From: Haliclona indistincta
Lineage: Eukaryota; Porifera; Demospongiae; Haplosclerida; Chalinidae
DNA: 64,000 nucleotides
Assembly: GCA_964017065.1 (NCBI GenBank)
Contig: OZ024787.1
Span: 10,279,666-10,343,665, forward strand
Direction: 5' to 3'
The translations under genes and the position numbers were made by a program. The first letter of the stretch is position 1. Each line of letters starts with the position of its first letter. The notes beneath the pieces were generated by a model. The model made no database searches, was not told the origin of the DNA, and saw only the letters and a list, made by a program, of their open reading frames with translations. Positions 33,480 to 45,097 of the stretch are shown here, piece by piece.

Positions 33480-36081
33480 TCAGTTATAATTCATCTGCTT
33501 CCATTGACACAGTCTGTATCTCCTCTGCAGAAAGTGTTCGATCTCCTCTAGTTTTACTCCTTTTGTCTCCGGCAGAAACACAGCAACACACACGGTTGAT
33601 ATTAGATTGGCGATACCAAACCCCCACCAAACACTATATGGATATACCAAGTTAGCAAACGGAGCATATGCAGTATAAACAATAGCACTGCAAGCCCAGT
33701 TTACTGCTGTAGCTACACCAGCAAGAGAGCCTCGAATCTGCAATGGAAATAGTTCAGAACTCAGAATAAATGGAATAGTTCCCCATCCAATCGAAAATCC
33801 AACAGTGTGAATCACAAAGAATGTAATGATCATCCACTGGAAACTATGGCTATTGCAAGGTGATGCAGCTGTTGCTTGTAAGAAAGTAGCATTGTCGGTG
33901 TTTGTTGCACAACGAACAAAGAAGAAGTATGTTCCCAGTCCAAAGCTACCTACTATCATTTCTAATCCACTTATAAAGAGAAGTACTTTTCGACCGAAGA
34001 GATCTACGAAAAATATCGATAGTATTGTCACGATAGTAGAACCCACATTAGACATTGTTGCTATAAACTGAGGATTTTGAAAGCCAGCATCTTTAAAGAT
34101 TTCTCCTGCAAAAATAGCAAGTACATGAATTCCTGAAAACTGTTGAAACGCCATCATGAAAACCATCAAAATAATTGATATGATCGACTTTTGTTTCTTA
34201 AGCTCAGAACAGAACCCAAAGCCTGTAAGTCTTTCAGTTGTCGCAAGCACTCGCCTGATTTCTTCAGCCTCTTCATCAACGTTCACATTTGGTCCACGTA
34301 GCCATCTGAGGGTACTCAGTGCCTCCTCCCACCTTCCTTTCATGATGAGGAAACGAGGTGTCATCGGGACCAAAGGTGTAACAACAAGCAATACCACAAA
34401 CACTGTAGTAATGGCTGCAGCAACAAGAGAGATATATTCGTAAGAAAATCCTGGAATGGCTCCTAGTACATAGACCAGAAAAAAACCAAAAGTGATTGCT
34501 AGCTGAGGAAATGAACCAAATAGTCCGCGCAAACCAGGAGGAGATATCTCACCAATATATAGCTGTAAAAATTAAGACAAAGAATTATTATAGCAAATAT
34601 AAATAATTAGCATAAATAAATTATTCATTCCATACGTATACTGCTAACAGTTCGCCAGCTGAGTGTGCTGCTATACAATTGATGGAGGACCCAGCGTATA
34701 ACTTATAAATAATTTTATTTTGAGATTTATTACACAAAATTTGTGTAATAAATCTATGACCACCCTATAATAGCTAGTCATGAATACCAAAAATGCCCTT
34801 CAGTTTATTGACTATTGGTTCGTGTCGACTTTTAAAAATTATTTGTTGGATTGTCATATTCATTATCATATTCATACAGGGTATCATAATTATTCATACA
34901 GGTTATTGACTAAATCGCTCATCTTGCTAAACACTGTGTGATGGTGAAGATCATCCAACCATTGTGGGAAATAGCCCAATTGAAACAGGCTGGCTGCAGC
35001 TTCATGGGCTCCGCAGTACACAAAAATAATAGTAATAATTATAATCTTCACCATCATCATCTGTGTACTGACTCTGATAATCGCTGCAATAACAGTGACT
35101 ATAACAAAAGAAATTAAAAAGATTTCTATCGAAATCAAAAGGATGTAGTGATGAAGAAATCTACCACTGGTTCACAATGTAAACCAACAAGGAACAAGCA
35201 TAGAATGGTAACACGATTGACTTGCTAACAGACCATAGATCCCTACATCAGTGGCTGCTGTGGCCAGACTATAGCTAGTTAAGCTATTTAATGTTGACTG
35301 ACACTTTGAATAGAATTCAGCTTGTGACAAAATATTGATCTTATGTACAGCCACTGATGTAGGGATCTATGGTCTGTTAGCAAGTCAATCGTGTTACCAT
35401 TCTATGCTTGTTCCTTGTTGGTTTACATTGTGAACCAGTGGTAGATTTCTTCATCACTACATCCTTTTGATTTCGATAGAAATCTTTTTAATTTCTTGTT
35501 TGTGTCCTTTTTTCTTTTTAGTGAAGAGCAGTTCAATATCATGCATGTACGTAGAAGTCTTTGTTTCCACCATTAGTTTAGTATTCCTGTTGTTGATGGC
35601 TTTTCTTAAACTTGTAGCTAAAATTGTTTAGCTGTACGTATCAGGTCTGCCTAGTCGCATACGCATGCATGCAGTGCATACGAGCCCCGCCCACACTTGT
35701 TTGTAGACCTATACGGCGGTTATAATTATCTGGCAAGTGCAGAATGGCGATTTTACACGAGCTTACCGTTCTTCGAAGACTCCAGACAAATGCCGAGTGT
35801 GTGTTCTCCGTGATAGTGATCCACACGGCGCAGCGATACTTTAGCTGCTTGGTCACGTGCGCTACCCATTGCTTGGTCACGTGCGTATTGCGCAATCACA
35901 ATAATGGCGTCTAACACTAAGCTGACAATGGATCACGATCGAGAAATCGCGGAACTTAGATCGCCGTTACGCTAAAAACAAAGCTGAAAAGGCACATGCC
36001 AGGAGAATTTCACGACTGTTCGTGAATGTTTTGGTCTCGGCACTGCTCGTGTAAAGGCGCTAGGCGAGTTGAAGAAAGAAA

Positions 36082-36114
<33 letters not shown>

Positions 36115-37064
36115 AGAAAGAAGAAAACGAAGATGACGAAACTCGATTTTCACCGTTTCCAGGTTCGTCACTTTAGTAACAATTTCGAGCAATCTCCTTG
36201 CTACTGTAAGATGGGGCAACGCCAGACAGCAGATCTAAGTGTCTAAAGACGTATAAAATTCAACACCAGGCGAAATATCAGCGTTTGAACGCTAATACAT
36301 TGTATGTAGCCGCCATCTTGTTTTCTCGTTCATCCCTACATAGGGAGGCACTACCGTGCCTCCCTAATAACAACTGTAACAATATCCTGCATGTGCTTGA
36401 ATTAGCCACAGCATCATTGCATCATAGTGCATGATCATGAAAAAACCTTGACTTACAGGGGTGCACAGCATCCCCCAGCCCAGTGCACCACCAGTAAAGA
36501 ACCGTCCAATCAGAAGGGTTGAAACAAAGCCATGTGGATCCCCGCCTGGTGTCCAGAAGTTTGCACTCATCAATAACAACCAACCGATCATACCCAAGAC
36601 TGCCGACACCAATAGAGCAGATTTTCTTCCCAGATAATCTGCAGCATATCCTGCAAGAAAACCTCCAATTGCCGCACCGCCAGTTGTTAATCCCTGCACA
36701 AAGAAAATGACAATATAGTGTCAGTAGTGCATGCGATCGCAACCGAGCATAATATTATACGTACAGCAAATAGAGCCTTATTTAGTCCCTGAATGTTGTA
36801 TTTGGTAGGAACACCAGGGTCATTGAGTTGCAGCAAAGCAGACGAAGCAAATCCCAGCGTGTAGCCTCCCAGTAGCGGACTGATGGATGTCAGGAGAGTG
36901 GCTAACAGCGTTGTCCACAAGCGTTGCGGACCACGCAACTCTGAGAAAATAGCATTCCAAGTCAATATCAGAGACTTCAGAAATCCTCTGCGTTCGGTGT
37001 CGTCATGTAGCAGTGGTATGGTTCCCTCGGCTTCCTGTTGTATAGGACGCCTGAATTGAGCCAT
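33480..37064 (-). CDS. SLC2A-family (GLUT6/8-like) facilitative sugar transporter, complete copy
   Basis: Exons on the minus strand: 36765-37064, 36457-36693, 33480-34562; GT-AG, all phase 0, 539 residues. The N-terminal 40 residues are polar, and about 12 membrane segments follow in the usual major-facilitator layout. Family marks: GRK after the second helix, PRFLIMKGRWEEALSTLRWL in the central loop, QQFSGI in helix 7, GRK in the next loop, GWGTIPF in helix 10 and PETKG before the C-terminus. The class III GLUTs (GLUT8, GLUT6) are the closest I recognise; the sugar is not predictable. The 1.9-kb intron 2 is full of foldback elements. Three partial copies of exon 3 (26717, 56301, 63633) mark the ends of duplicated units. 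It is convergent with PRDM copy B. Confidence 0.9.
34723..34755. repeat. 33-bp perfect palindrome
   Basis: agatttattacacaaa followed directly by its complement around a central base, within intron 2 of the transporter. It could be a solo TIR scar. Confidence 0.85.
35108..35497. mobile_element. Foldback element with 150-bp near-perfect arms
   Basis: Arms 35108-35257 and 35348-35497 are complementary along their length by eye, around a 90-base loop. Both contain the motif gatccctacat near their inner ends. No coding capacity. It would form a very stable hairpin in the transporter pre-mRNA. Confidence 0.92.
35640..36360. mobile_element. Composite repeat ending in gccgccatcttg ... catccctaca
   Basis: Contains a GAAA/GAAAGAA run (about 36072-36125) and ends with gccgccatcttg then catccctacatagggaggca, with an 18-20-base palindrome. 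The same layout (GAAAGAA run, gccgccatctt, gaggtcatccctacat) recurs at 53640-54060, so this is probably a second, diverged member of that family. Confidence 0.5.
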
Positions 37065-40000
37065 TGTAGCTTACTTTACTAGAAGCCCATGTATTATTAA
37101 TGTTGATTGGGTCACATTATTTTGTGAGTACTTTATGAATTATATTATACTTTTATGATTATTATTTCTAAAGTGATGACGTAGCGCCCACACATACAGT
37201 ACAATAGAATTCAGAGTGACATCATGCACATAATTAAAAGTAAAAAAGGAAAAACTGAAAAGTGTAGGGATTTGAGGTCATCCCTACATATAATTGCCGA
37301 TTGGCAATATAATTACAAAATTAATTGGCGCTAAAAGAGCTCTAATGCCTCAAAGAGAAGCTGCAGAGTATGTGTGGGCAAGCTAGTTGACCATTATTAC
37401 AGGATCTAAGATTTTATAGAGCTTCAGCATCATGTGATCATGGGCTTTAAAAAATCAAACTATCAACAAAAGTAACAACAGTATTAGAGGCCCTGAACAC
37501 ATGCTGTATCTTGAACTGTACACCAAAAATTAAAATCCACAACTTATTATAGAAAGGATATAAACTTTCCTGACGAAATCAAGAAGATGTATAGGAATGA
37601 TGGTAGACTAGATCAAGAAATCTGCATGCCACTGGTCCACAAATTAAAACAACAAGGATTGAGGTAACATGGAATGGTAACAAAATTAAAATTGACTGGA
37701 TCTTAGACAATGCAACCCTATACGTACATCATGGCTGTACATAAGACTTAATTGGACCTTCAGTTGACAGGCTGCAAACCAGTACTGCATGCTCAGTAGT
37801 CTATTATAGCCAACATGAGCACAGCAGCCATGCACTGATGTAGAAATGTGCTGCCAACTGCTTATTTTCTATGTTTTCCTTTGACCGTTATCTTTTCCTT
37901 TGTCTTTTCCAGATGTGGTCTGTGGAAACGGTATTTTCCTGCGCTAAGAGATCTGGAGGTTACGCTCAATGAATGTCTGTATCTTATAATTATTTGGAAT
38001 AGTACGTTATTCTAGTCAATACTCAAACTGGTATTGTACTATAGTTTTATCAGTAGCTTTAACTTTTTAAAGGGCTTCTAAACTTTTCCTCAGCAAAGAT
38101 TTTTTGGTTCACGCTGTTTTCCGTGATCCTCCCCTTCTATGTCTCACTAATAAACCACTATGTTGGAATCTGTGAAGATTTAAGCTCAGATACTACTGTA
38201 CACAGATACAGCCTGCTCTACAATACCTACAGCCTGCTCTACAATACCCTGGTGTCATGCAAGTACACTAAAGGTTAACAAGGCTTTCTAAATGAGACCA
38301 GCTTTTATTCAGAGACGGATTCTTTTCGAGGAAATACGGTATTTTATTAATTCTACAGACAATTATTAGATAACCATACACTTCAATCTCAGACTTTTAT
38401 AAAACAACTCTCATTAAACCATTATTGCCAAACTTGCTTTCTTACTTTGATACTTTTCCCACAGACAGCATCCTCCACACTTATCAACACTACCAGTATG
38501 GTACCTATGACAGTAGGACATTGCACTTTGTTTTTCAAGCAATATTGAAGTTTTTGCACTCGAACCTGCATATAACAGATGTCTATTATTATGGTATAAT
38601 AGTCACTGTTCAGTTGTGAATACTTACACACAGCTATAACGTACGTGTAAGCCTGAGGAGGTTCACAGGTACAGACACACACTGGTTTTCAGCAATGACT
38701 GTGGTCTTGTCATCACCAGGCGACTTCACCAATTCATTGACACTTTGTTGCAGACTTTGAAACGGACAATAATCATGACTGAGTCTCAAAAAACTACCTG
38801 TAATACAACTTACAATATGAAGTGTTGCTAAAGTGCTTAAAGTTGACAAATCTACTCATCAATGACTGTTGACACTCATCAATACCATTAAAAGTCACTG
38901 GCGTAGTGAGCTGGTATGCTTTTTCTAGCTGAATTACTAGCAGTGACACTGAACGAGTACAATCATGTCATACTCTGTTAAACTGCATCTATTGACAGTG
39001 ATATTAGTGGAGGAGGTATTGAACTCAGTGATGGCGCTGGTAATAGTGTTGGTCACTAGGACTGCTGTGTAGCTGTACTGGAGAGGATGGAGCACTCCAT
39101 GACGATGTCAGAGCATCGCTGGTCTGAATTGATACCGTGAGGTTACGGTGAGGTTTGACTGAGGAGAAATTTTTACTCAAGATCCGCTCAAGATAGTCAA
39201 ATTCTGCCTAGCTTGCCTTGGCGCATATATACATATGACACCTAACTCCAACTGGTACACTGCTCCGGTCAACTTAATTGTATCAGCAGCTCAAAACTAT
39301 TTCTCACTAACGAATTACTACATGTACATGTATATGTTGGAAGTGGTGGTTGTGGTGCCGGCCACAGTGCATGGTCATTTACTATCTAAAACCCGTATTC
39401 GAAGATATTGCCTGGTGGTAGCTATCTATTGATCTGAGATAGGCTGTTTTTATTGGTTAATTTCCACTCTTTGTTTTGTGACAATGATAAAAATCATAAA
39501 GTCAGTTTTATTGTTGATAGAAGCAGAAGCATGGCGACACATCTGCATGTATTTGTATGCCAGTAATTTTTTAGCAAACGTTCTTCATTCTTTCATGACA
39601 GCCAGCCAAAATAAACCTTTTATAAGCACATGCATTGGTGCAGCAGAGGAGAGTATGATGATTGATATTTTTTTATAGTCTGGGCACTGCAAGTATCAAA
39701 ATTTACAAGCAGCTGACCAAAACATATCAACTGCATGAATTCTTTTAATGCAAACGCTATTAGTTACTATCCAGTTGTCAATGCTCTACAATGAGCTCTT
39801 TGCTCTCCGCTATTAGTTGACTTCATGAAATTTAATTTCACAAAAAATTTGAATTAAAATGTCGTTACAATCAAACAAAATGTATTATGATCAATAGCAA
39901 GCATAACTACATCAGGTACAAGTATAGTCATTAATAAAAACAATTACAAACAAATTAAAATCACGATGTCAGCAATACATAAGGCAAATAAAGTAATAAA

Positions 40001-40178
40001 CAAGTGCAGTCATCAACAAAAAAATTATAATGATTACAAGCAAATTAAAATCAAACAATACGATGTCAACAAGACAAGTAGACTAAATTAACAAATAAGT
40101 ACAGTCATCAGCAAAAAAATATAATTCTAAATCAAACAATACGATGTCAACAATACAAGACAAGTAAATTAATTATTG
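37065..40178. other. Intergenic region with repeat remnants and possible orphan exons
   Basis: Three kilobases without a convincing gene. 37237-37310 looks like a tiny internally deleted copy of the 52050-54080 element (both ends joined). A strong acceptor (ttttccag at 37906-37913) precedes about 30 open codons on the plus strand. On the minus strand 38643-38805 is an open stretch with a good acceptor (ttacag) and donor-like GTACGT, encoding about 54 mixed residues of unknown type. A 25-base duplication (cagcctgctctacaatacc) lies near 38209-38250. Confidence 0.35.
39920..40175. repeat. Tandem repeats of about 85 bp in the 3' flank of the RING-MATH gene
   Basis: Three degenerate units share gtcatcaacaaaaaaatt, aaatcaaacaatacgatgtc and acaagtaaa. 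The array ends directly at the stop of the RING-MATH gene, so it probably forms its 3' UTR. Confidence 0.7.
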
Positions 40179-43100
40179 TTACATTATATTACAGCCTTTC
40201 ACATCAATTTTGTAGATTCTGAATCGCAGGCAGTCATCTTGAAGATACTCTGTGTTGGTAGAGCGATCGTAGCGTAAGGAAGAGTGCGATATAAACGTAT
40301 GAAGTCCCCAAACTAATCCTTCTCCTTCAACTACTCGTACCATACGATTGGGTACTCGGACATAGATGGGTTTTACGACAAATCTCCTGTTCTCGCGCCA
40401 GTTTAGTAGCATAATACTAATATCACCAACAAATGGCCAGCGCAACCGATCATCATATTCACCTGCCATGATCTGAACAAACACTGAAACGTGTGTATTT
40501 TTGCCATTACCATAACCATTTGCATCTACAACAAGGCGCATCTTGTAGCCTTGTCGGTGGGTGTAAAATGGACCACTGTAAAATCGGTTGTCAAAATATT
40601 TACGTTTCGAGAACTCATTTAGTGTGCATTCAAACACTGATTGGTAGACATGACGAGAATTTTGCCAGGATGGGGTTTTAGGCAGAAGAGGAGTGAAGTA
40701 GACAGCAATTTGCTTAACTCGAAGACATAGGGAGTCATTTTGAAGATATTCAGTATTGGCAGAACGATTGTAGTTCAGAGACGAGTGCGATATAAACTGA
40801 GAAAAACCCCAACACTTTCCATAATCTCCTGCTAGAACTCGTACCAAACCACTAGATTCAACGATTGAGAGAGTCTTCTTGTGGTGGCCCCTGTCCTCTA
40901 ACCAATTTAGTAGCATAAACTCAACATCCCCAACAAATGGCCACTGCAGCTGGTCATCATTATCACCTGCCATGATGGTGACATACACAGAGATGTGTGT
41001 ATTTTCACCATCACCATAACCATTGGCATAAACTTTCAGGCACATTTTGTAGCCTTTGTTATGAGTGTGAAAGGAAGGACCATAGAAAATGTTATTTAAC
41101 TGTTTGCGTTTAAAGATATTATTCAGTGTGAGTTCACACACCGACGGGTAGGCATTGCGTGGATGCTGCCAGGATGGTGTTTTAAGTGGAAGTGCAATGG
41201 AATGGACAACTATTTGCTTAACTTGCAGTCTCAGGAAGTCGTTGTAGAGATACTTACTGTTGTTGGAATGATTGTTGTCTAGAGACGAATGAGATATAAA
41301 CTGATGATAACCACAAGTCTTTCCACAATCTTCATCTAGGACTCGCACTAAACCATCAGATTGATCAATTGAGAGAGGCTTTCTATAGTGCCCCTTATCC
41401 TCTAACCAGTTTAATAGCATAAACTCTATATCTCCAACAAACGGCCATTGCAGCCGGTCATCATTTTCACATGCCATGATTTGGGCAAACACTGAAACGT
41501 GTGTATCCTCGCCACTACCGTTACCATTGGCATACACTTTAAGGCGCATCTTGTAGCCATGTTGGTGTGTATAAAATGATGGGCTATAGAATGTGTTGTT
41601 GAAATGCTTGCGTTTTGAAAATTCATTAAGCGTGAATTCGTACACTGATGAAGAAGCTTTGCGGGAATTTTGCCAAGAAGGAATTTTAAAAGGGAGATGG
41701 ATTGAGTAAATAGCTACTTTCTCTACTCGTAGGTGCAGAGAATCATTGCAAAGATATTCTGTATTGCTGGTTGGATCATAGGCGAGTGAAGAATGGGAGA
41801 TGAACTGTTGATATCCAAAACCCTTTCCTGTCACACCTTCTAGAATTCTAACAAATTCACTGGATGCATTAATTGAGAAAGTCTTTCTAAAGTGTCCCTT
41901 GTCTTCACGCCAGTTTAACAGCATAATAATGATGTCTCCAACAAATGGCCATTGTAGCTGGCTATCATTATCACCCGCTATGAGACGAACATATACCGTA
42001 ACGTGAGTGCCCTTGCCACTACTATCACCATTGGCACACACTTCAATGCACATCTTGTAGCCTTGTTGGTGTGTATAAAACAAAGGACTGTAATACTTGT
42101 TGTTTAACACCTTGCGTTTTGAGAATTCGTACAGTGTAAATTCACACACTGAATTTTGCCAGGAAGAACTTTTAAGCTGAATGGGGGTGGAGTAGACAGC
42201 TACTTGCTGTATTCGAAAATGCAGAGAATCACCGTGAAGATACTCAGTGTCAGAAAAACGGTTGTAGGATAGGCTGGAATGCGATACAAATTGATATAAG
42301 CCAAATGCCATCCCAGATGTTCCTTCAGTAACTTTATCAAGACCACTGACTACACCAATTGACAAAGTCTTACTGTGATGCCCTTTGTCTTTCCTCCAGT
42401 TAACCAATTCAACAACTATATCTCCAACAAACGGCCATTGCAGTTGGTCATCATTATCACCTGCCAAAACTTGGACATAAACAGAAACGTGTGTACCTTT
42501 CCCGCTGCCTTTACCATTAGCATACACATTAAGGCACAACTTATAGCCATGTCGATGAGTAACAAAAAAAGAACTGAAGAATCGATTTTTGAGCTGCTTG
42601 CGCTTCAAAAATTCAGTTAAAGTGAATTCACATAATGACTGGGAATCCTGCAAAAAAGGAGCAGGTCCCACAAGAGGGCTGTGGGAGTGAATAGTAGTTG
42701 TATTAACTCTCAATCGTATTGAGTTGTTCTGGAGATACACCATGTTAGTGGAGAGGAGCAAGTGATGGATGAATTGACTAGATCCTGGTGATATCTTGGT
42801 ACCATTCTTAGTCACTCGATAATATTCACTGTTCATAGTCACAGTTTGTTCATGATTACCCTTGTTCTCCTTCCAGTTGAGAAGCTCAATATCGACATCC
42901 ACTTCAAGAGGCCAGGCCAGCTGGTTATCGTGCTGCGCTTTTAAAAGACCAACAAAAACGGACATATGCGAATCTTTTCCAAGATCTTTTCCATTAGGAT
43001 ACACTACTAGACACAGTTTGTAGCCACGTGGGTGCGTGTAGAAAGGCTGGCTAACCCACTCGGTGTTAGCTTCCTTCATCTTCAGGAAGTCATTAATACG

Positions 43101-43571
43101 AAACACAATAGGCAATAACCTGAATTCGAGTTTGCTACAATAGCTTCTCGTGTGGCTCTCTATCGCACGGCTACGAACGCGCTTACCACACCCAAGGGGG
43201 CAATCAACCAAAATGTAACCGCATCTCGTCGACGGTCGCGAAGGATCTATGTGCTCTTTTAAGTACATTAGTTCCCCCACCCACTGGCAGCCCTCGTCGT
43301 GGTGCTCGCAGCGTACCTTGAGGCTGTTCACTTGGCGCTGGAGGTGCTTGTTTATTCGCGCGTCCTTTGCGCCGTTTGGCTCGCGGCATTCAGGGCATTG
43401 TTCTTTACCGCTAGCGAGTAAGCGACCACGACAAGTGTAGCACAGATAATGGCCGCATTCAGTAAGGAATGGTTGTAACAATGGCTCAACGCAAATTGGA
43501 CAGAAGTACTCGTTAGGTGGCTCACGGACAAACTTGTAATCAATAGCAACGGAGTCCATGATAGTATTCAA
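40179..43571 (-). CDS. RING / TRAF-type zinc finger protein with six MATH domains
   Basis: One uninterrupted 1130-codon frame on the minus strand. A C3HC4 RING lies near residues 24-62 (CPIC, CGHYLC, CPEC), followed by TRAF/SIAH-type Cys/His segments to about 145 (CEHHDEGCQW, CPLGCGKRV). Six repeats of about 155 residues then fill the protein, each with a (F/Y)xTHxxGYKxxLxV start, a THVSVFVQIMAGxNDxxLxWP core and an end of the form LNW...KGH; these are MATH (TRAF-C) domains. No coiled coil is visible. TRAF proteins normally have one MATH domain and trimerise through a coiled coil. Ubiquitin ligase activity and receptor or degron binding are inferences. Start could be Met1 or Met5 (both precede the RING). 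Lack of introns suggests a retrocopy origin or the usual single-exon form of this sponge family. Confidence 0.88.
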   Translation of the reverse strand: MNTIMDSVAIDYKFVREPPNEYFCPICVEPLLQPFLTECGHYLCYTCRGRLLASGKEQCPECREPNGAKDARINKHLQRQVNSLKVRCEHHDEGCQWVGELMYLKEHIDPSRPSTRCGYILVDCPLGCGKRVRSRAIESHTRSYCSKLEFRLLPIVFRINDFLKMKEANTEWVSQPFYTHPRGYKLCLVVYPNGKDLGKDSHMSVFVGLLKAQHDNQLAWPLEVDVDIELLNWKENKGNHEQTVTMNSEYYRVTKNGTKISPGSSQFIHHLLLSTNMVYLQNNSIRLRVNTTTIHSHSPLVGPAPFLQDSQSLCEFTLTEFLKRKQLKNRFFSSFFVTHRHGYKLCLNVYANGKGSGKGTHVSVYVQVLAGDNDDQLQWPFVGDIVVELVNWRKDKGHHSKTLSIGVVSGLDKVTEGTSGMAFGLYQFVSHSSLSYNRFSDTEYLHGDSLHFRIQQVAVYSTPIQLKSSSWQNSVCEFTLYEFSKRKVLNNKYYSPLFYTHQQGYKMCIEVCANGDSSGKGTHVTVYVRLIAGDNDSQLQWPFVGDIIIMLLNWREDKGHFRKTFSINASSEFVRILEGVTGKGFGYQQFISHSSLAYDPTSNTEYLCNDSLHLRVEKVAIYSIHLPFKIPSWQNSRKASSSVYEFTLNEFSKRKHFNNTFYSPSFYTHQHGYKMRLKVYANGNGSGEDTHVSVFAQIMACENDDRLQWPFVGDIEFMLLNWLEDKGHYRKPLSIDQSDGLVRVLDEDCGKTCGYHQFISHSSLDNNHSNNSKYLYNDFLRLQVKQIVVHSIALPLKTPSWQHPRNAYPSVCELTLNNIFKRKQLNNIFYGPSFHTHNKGYKMCLKVYANGYGDGENTHISVYVTIMAGDNDDQLQWPFVGDVEFMLLNWLEDRGHHKKTLSIVESSGLVRVLAGDYGKCWGFSQFISHSSLNYNRSANTEYLQNDSLCLRVKQIAVYFTPLLPKTPSWQNSRHVYQSVFECTLNEFSKRKYFDNRFYSGPFYTHRQGYKMRLVVDANGYGNGKNTHVSVFVQIMAGEYDDRLRWPFVGDISIMLLNWRENRRFVVKPIYVRVPNRMVRVVEGEGLVWGLHTFISHSSLRYDRSTNTEYLQDDCLRFRIYKIDVKGCNIM

Positions 43572-43851
43572 ACTTGATGAACAGTCTTCCTTGATGTTCT
43601 ACTCTGCAATGCGGGAAGCTTCCTCGCCTGGGGCGCGCCGGCCGGGAATACAACTATCCGGCCGGTGGGACGCGCTTATTACATAATGAGAACAACTTGC
43701 GCATGCGCATTCTGCATAATTATTAATAAACGCGTGGACATAATAATTATTATTAGACCACAGCTAAGCGATGTTGACCAGCCAGGTTGCATTCTATTAT
43801 TATTTTTATATAATAGTTAGAAAAAAATTTGCCTGTGAAAGTTAATCAAAA
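43572..43851. promoter_or_regulatory. Upstream region of the RING-MATH gene
   Basis: Contains a GC-rich palindrome-like segment (gcgcgccggccgggaat ... atccggccggtgggacgcgc) near 43632-43675, then AT-rich sequence. It could hold the promoter, but no element was assigned. Confidence 0.35.
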
Positions 43852-44300
43852 CGAGTCCCATTATGGGAAGACATCCGGTCGGGGTCAAAGGTCGAAATTT
43901 AACCCGTTTTGCACGGATTTTAACTTAATCTTTTTTGCTAGAGTAGGTGCTCAACGTTGCCCGAGTTGTTGCCGTTTCTCACTATGCAGACAGCAGCTGG
44001 AGTGGTTGTCACTAGTGTGCACAAGCAAGCTGAGTTCATTTGGCTTGGGAGAGGACCTTGGAAGGCGGAAGAACACGAAGAATCAGACTGCATGGTTGTG
44101 CTTTGAGTATAGTACGTATAACTGCATGGATTAGAGTAGCAGTGCCTCAGAATCTGTGTTGGTAAGTAATATAGAATTCTTGGCTGTAATATAATACTGG
44201 CATCCAGCTGTAGGATAAGGTGTGGGCTTGATCACTGCATGAGTAACGGCTGCAGTGACTTGTTAAAGAGTGGAATTGATAGTAGCAACATACTGTGATA
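43852..44300 (+). repeat. Long repeat, copy L
   Basis: Starts at gagtcccattatgggaagac. It is nearly identical to the reverse complement of 45485-45926 (copy M). A 90-codon frame is open in both but is probably incidental. Confidence 0.9.
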
Positions 44301-45097
44301 TCCAGTGAGAATGGTGGGTTCTCCAGCAGTGTCAGTATGAGCCTGGAGTCTAGTGAGCTTAAATACCGTACCATACCTTGATGTCTATAATGTAGAAACA
44401 GACTACCAGCCGCTCAGTGTGGTGTCATTCATGTACATGTACTATTGTATGAGGGGTCAATAAGAGCGGTCTTCATCCAATCTGTGCAAGTCTTTACCAC
44501 AAGGTACTTGTGTAGTTATGTCAATACACGTATACTAGCAGTACTTGATGGTGAAGAGGTGTGCTGTTTGAGTGAGTTGGGTACACAATAATTATGCTGG
44601 TTAGTGACTTTTCCTGCCCTGTAGTAACAATAAACTAACTAACCAATATCTCTCTCTCCCAACCAACTGACTGACTAACAAAAGAATCAAGACCGACCAA
44701 TGGTGCTATTTGTTCGAACACTAAAACATTGATCCTTGCCGGGATCAAGTCCAATGGTGCCGCAGTCTCTCACACAGAAATTCCTGTTACCATTGATGGT
44801 AAGTGCTTGTGCAATTTACCAGTCCACATGTACATGTCTCTGTTCTATCATAGAATGATACCACCAGAACACAGGATTCCTATTAATTTACATCGAGGAT
44901 GCTCTAACCATGTGCTTGTAGTCCAGTCTATTCTCTCAGCAAAAAAACAATTGTATGACTGTATTTTCATATAAAACTTTCGTGTTCATAACTCCAACTA
45001 TTAGTATTCATGTGCATTCATCCTCATTATCATCTGATCAGTATGTGTTGCTTAATTTCTGGTTTTGCTTACCTGAGAAATTTACTGAGTCACTGGT
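44301..45097. other. DNA between long repeat copies L and M
   Basis: No gene recognised. A short open stretch near 44700-44800 (LILAGIKSNGAAVSHTEIPV) ends in a donor-like ggtaagtg at 44799 and might be a fossil exon of whatever the flanking repeats carried. Confidence 0.3.

Noticed and set aside
43829..44134. A conserved gene suggested by the same 90-codon frame at 43829 (+) and 45614-45955 (-)
   Set aside because: The two are arms of one recent inverted repeat, so their similarity is expected without coding; copy R does not keep the frame.
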